Shown here: positions 63,392-64,000 of the stretch, piece after piece
Numbering within the stretch: position 1 is the stretch's first letter
How the letters are laid out: the number at the start of each line of letters is the position of its first letter
Assembly (NCBI GenBank): GCA_942490995.1
Contig: CALOBG010000014.1
Coordinates: 1-64,000, forward strand
DNA from: UBA981 sp942490995
GTDB lineage: Bacteria > Pseudomonadota > Gammaproteobacteria > Ga0077536
Length of the DNA: 64,000 nucleotides
Direction: 5' to 3'
Made by a program: the position numbers and the translations under genes
Notes under the pieces: generated by a model
What the model saw: the letters and a program-made list of their open reading frames with translations, nothing else
Told to the model about the DNA's origin: nothing
Databases searched by the model: none

Positions 63392-64000
63392 ATGTCGTTT
63401 TTCGCCGAACTCAAACGCCGCAACGTATTCCGCATGGGGGCGCTGTACCTGGTCGCCGGCTGGGTATTGCTGCAGGTCGCGGACGTGCTGGCCGGCGTGC
63501 TCGGCCTGCCCGACTGGACGATGCGGCTGGTGGCATTCCTGCTGCTGCTCGGGTTCCCGCTCGCACTGATCTTCTCGTGGGTCTACGAGCTCACGCCGGA
63601 AGGACTGAAGCGCGATGTCGATGTCGATCGTTCACACTCGATCGCCACCCAGACCGGGCGCAAGCTCAATGTCGTCATCGTCGGCCTGCTGGCCGCGGCT
63701 GTGACACTGCTGGCTTTGGACAAACTCGTGAAGCCCGACAATGCCGTGGTCGTTGCCCCCGGGTCCCCGGCATCGATGCCGGCCGCAGAACCTGCCGCAA
63801 CCGGCGCATCGCCCGGGGCGCCGGTTGCGAAGTCCATCGCAGTGTTGCCGTTCGTCAATATGAGCGCCGATCAGAACAATGCGTACTTCTCGGATGGATT
63901 ATCGGAGGAACTGCTGAACTTTCTCGCCAAGGTGGACGGGTTGAAGGTCGCGGCGCGCACATCCTCGTTCAAGTTTCGTAATTCCGAATCGGACATCGCC
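63392..64000 (+). CDS. TolB-like/TPR membrane protein, 5' part
   Basis: The gene runs off the window after 203 codons. It starts MSFFAELKRRNVFRMGALYL, the same opening as the gene at 21408. Two or three membrane helices follow (VAGWVLLQVADVLAGVLG, LVAFLLLLGFPLALIFSWVY, and a third near 92-108), then the start of the TolB-amino-terminal/FlgO-like domain (KSIAVLPFVNMSADQNNAYF, SDGLSEELLNFLAKVDGLKV, AARTSSFKF). TPR repeats are expected beyond the window. ATG 63392 fits the paralogue; ATG 63388 is in another frame. Divergent from TetR. Confidence 0.85.
   Translation, partial: MSFFAELKRRNVFRMGALYLVAGWVLLQVADVLAGVLGLPDWTMRLVAFLLLLGFPLALIFSWVYELTPEGLKRDVDVDRSHSIATQTGRKLNVVIVGLLAAAVTLLALDKLVKPDNAVVVAPGSPASMPAAEPAATGASPGAPVAKSIAVLPFVNMSADQNNAYFSDGLSEELLNFLAKVDGLKVAARTSSFKFRNSESDIA

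Noticed and set aside
1..64000. tRNA or rRNA genes
   Set aside because: I saw no convincing cloverleaf or conserved rRNA segment on reading; a dedicated search such as tRNAscan would settle this.

Overview
The window looks like a chromosomal contig from an uncultured Gram-negative bacterium, most likely a gammaproteobacterium. The support is moderately high GC, lipoprotein and Tat signal peptides, a PEP-CTERM exosortase substrate, META/DUF4377 lipoproteins, a SIMPL protein and TolB/TPR membrane proteins. I cannot fix the family. Gene density is moderate, both strands are used, and many intergenic gaps are filled by three families of short palindromic repeats. Most proteins are accessory or poorly characterised.

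Layout. 0.9-9.3 kb: XRE regulator with a hypothetical partner, a TIR-TM-repeat protein, SIMPL protein, a HigA-like antitoxin pair, NADP-type glutamate dehydrogenase behind a repeat array, and a DUF3127 protein with an SSB-like tail. 10-12.4 kb: a badly frameshifted hybrid histidine kinase preceded by an almost T-free stretch, then gene remnants. 12.5-17.6 kb: membrane protein, truncated FG-GAP gene, complete IS30 element, META-domain proteins. 18-28 kb: alpha/beta hydrolase, TolB/TPR protein, deoxyribosyltransferase-like/PGDYG protein, CPA2 antiporter, NlpC/P60-like lipoprotein. 28.5-38 kb: MFS transporter, enoyl-CoA hydratase with an exported partner, patatin lipoprotein, M24 peptidase, split-Soret-like cytochrome. 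38.5-54.5 kb: three more TIR proteins, a YeeE/YedE transporter, and a cluster of two divergent LysM/peptidoglycan-binding genes, each followed by a large unknown protein, ending with a baseplate-like small protein. 54.6-64 kb: PEP-CTERM gene with a near-ideal sigma-54 promoter, membrane proteins, a FIMAH-like secreted protein, two decayed pseudogenes (DUF1223 and class D beta-lactamase), Mop protein, cysC, TetR and the start of a second TolB/TPR gene.

The most interesting biology is the TIR set (four TIR domains, all TM-anchored, all keeping the candidate catalytic Glu) and the 45.6-54.5 kb module, where divergent LysM adaptors precede a hydrophobic candidate effector and an 862-residue protein with threonine-containing proline-rich repeats. 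Together with the baseplate-like protein this recalls contractile-injection or type VI accessory loci, but no sheath, tube or ATPase gene is present, so that link is inference.

Caution: six otherwise convincing genes are broken by single-base indels, nearly all in homopolymers, and the indels restore frame when corrected. I read these as probable assembly errors. The kinase region and the two pseudogenes near 59-60 kb are different: they carry many lesions, nonsense codons or an internal deletion.
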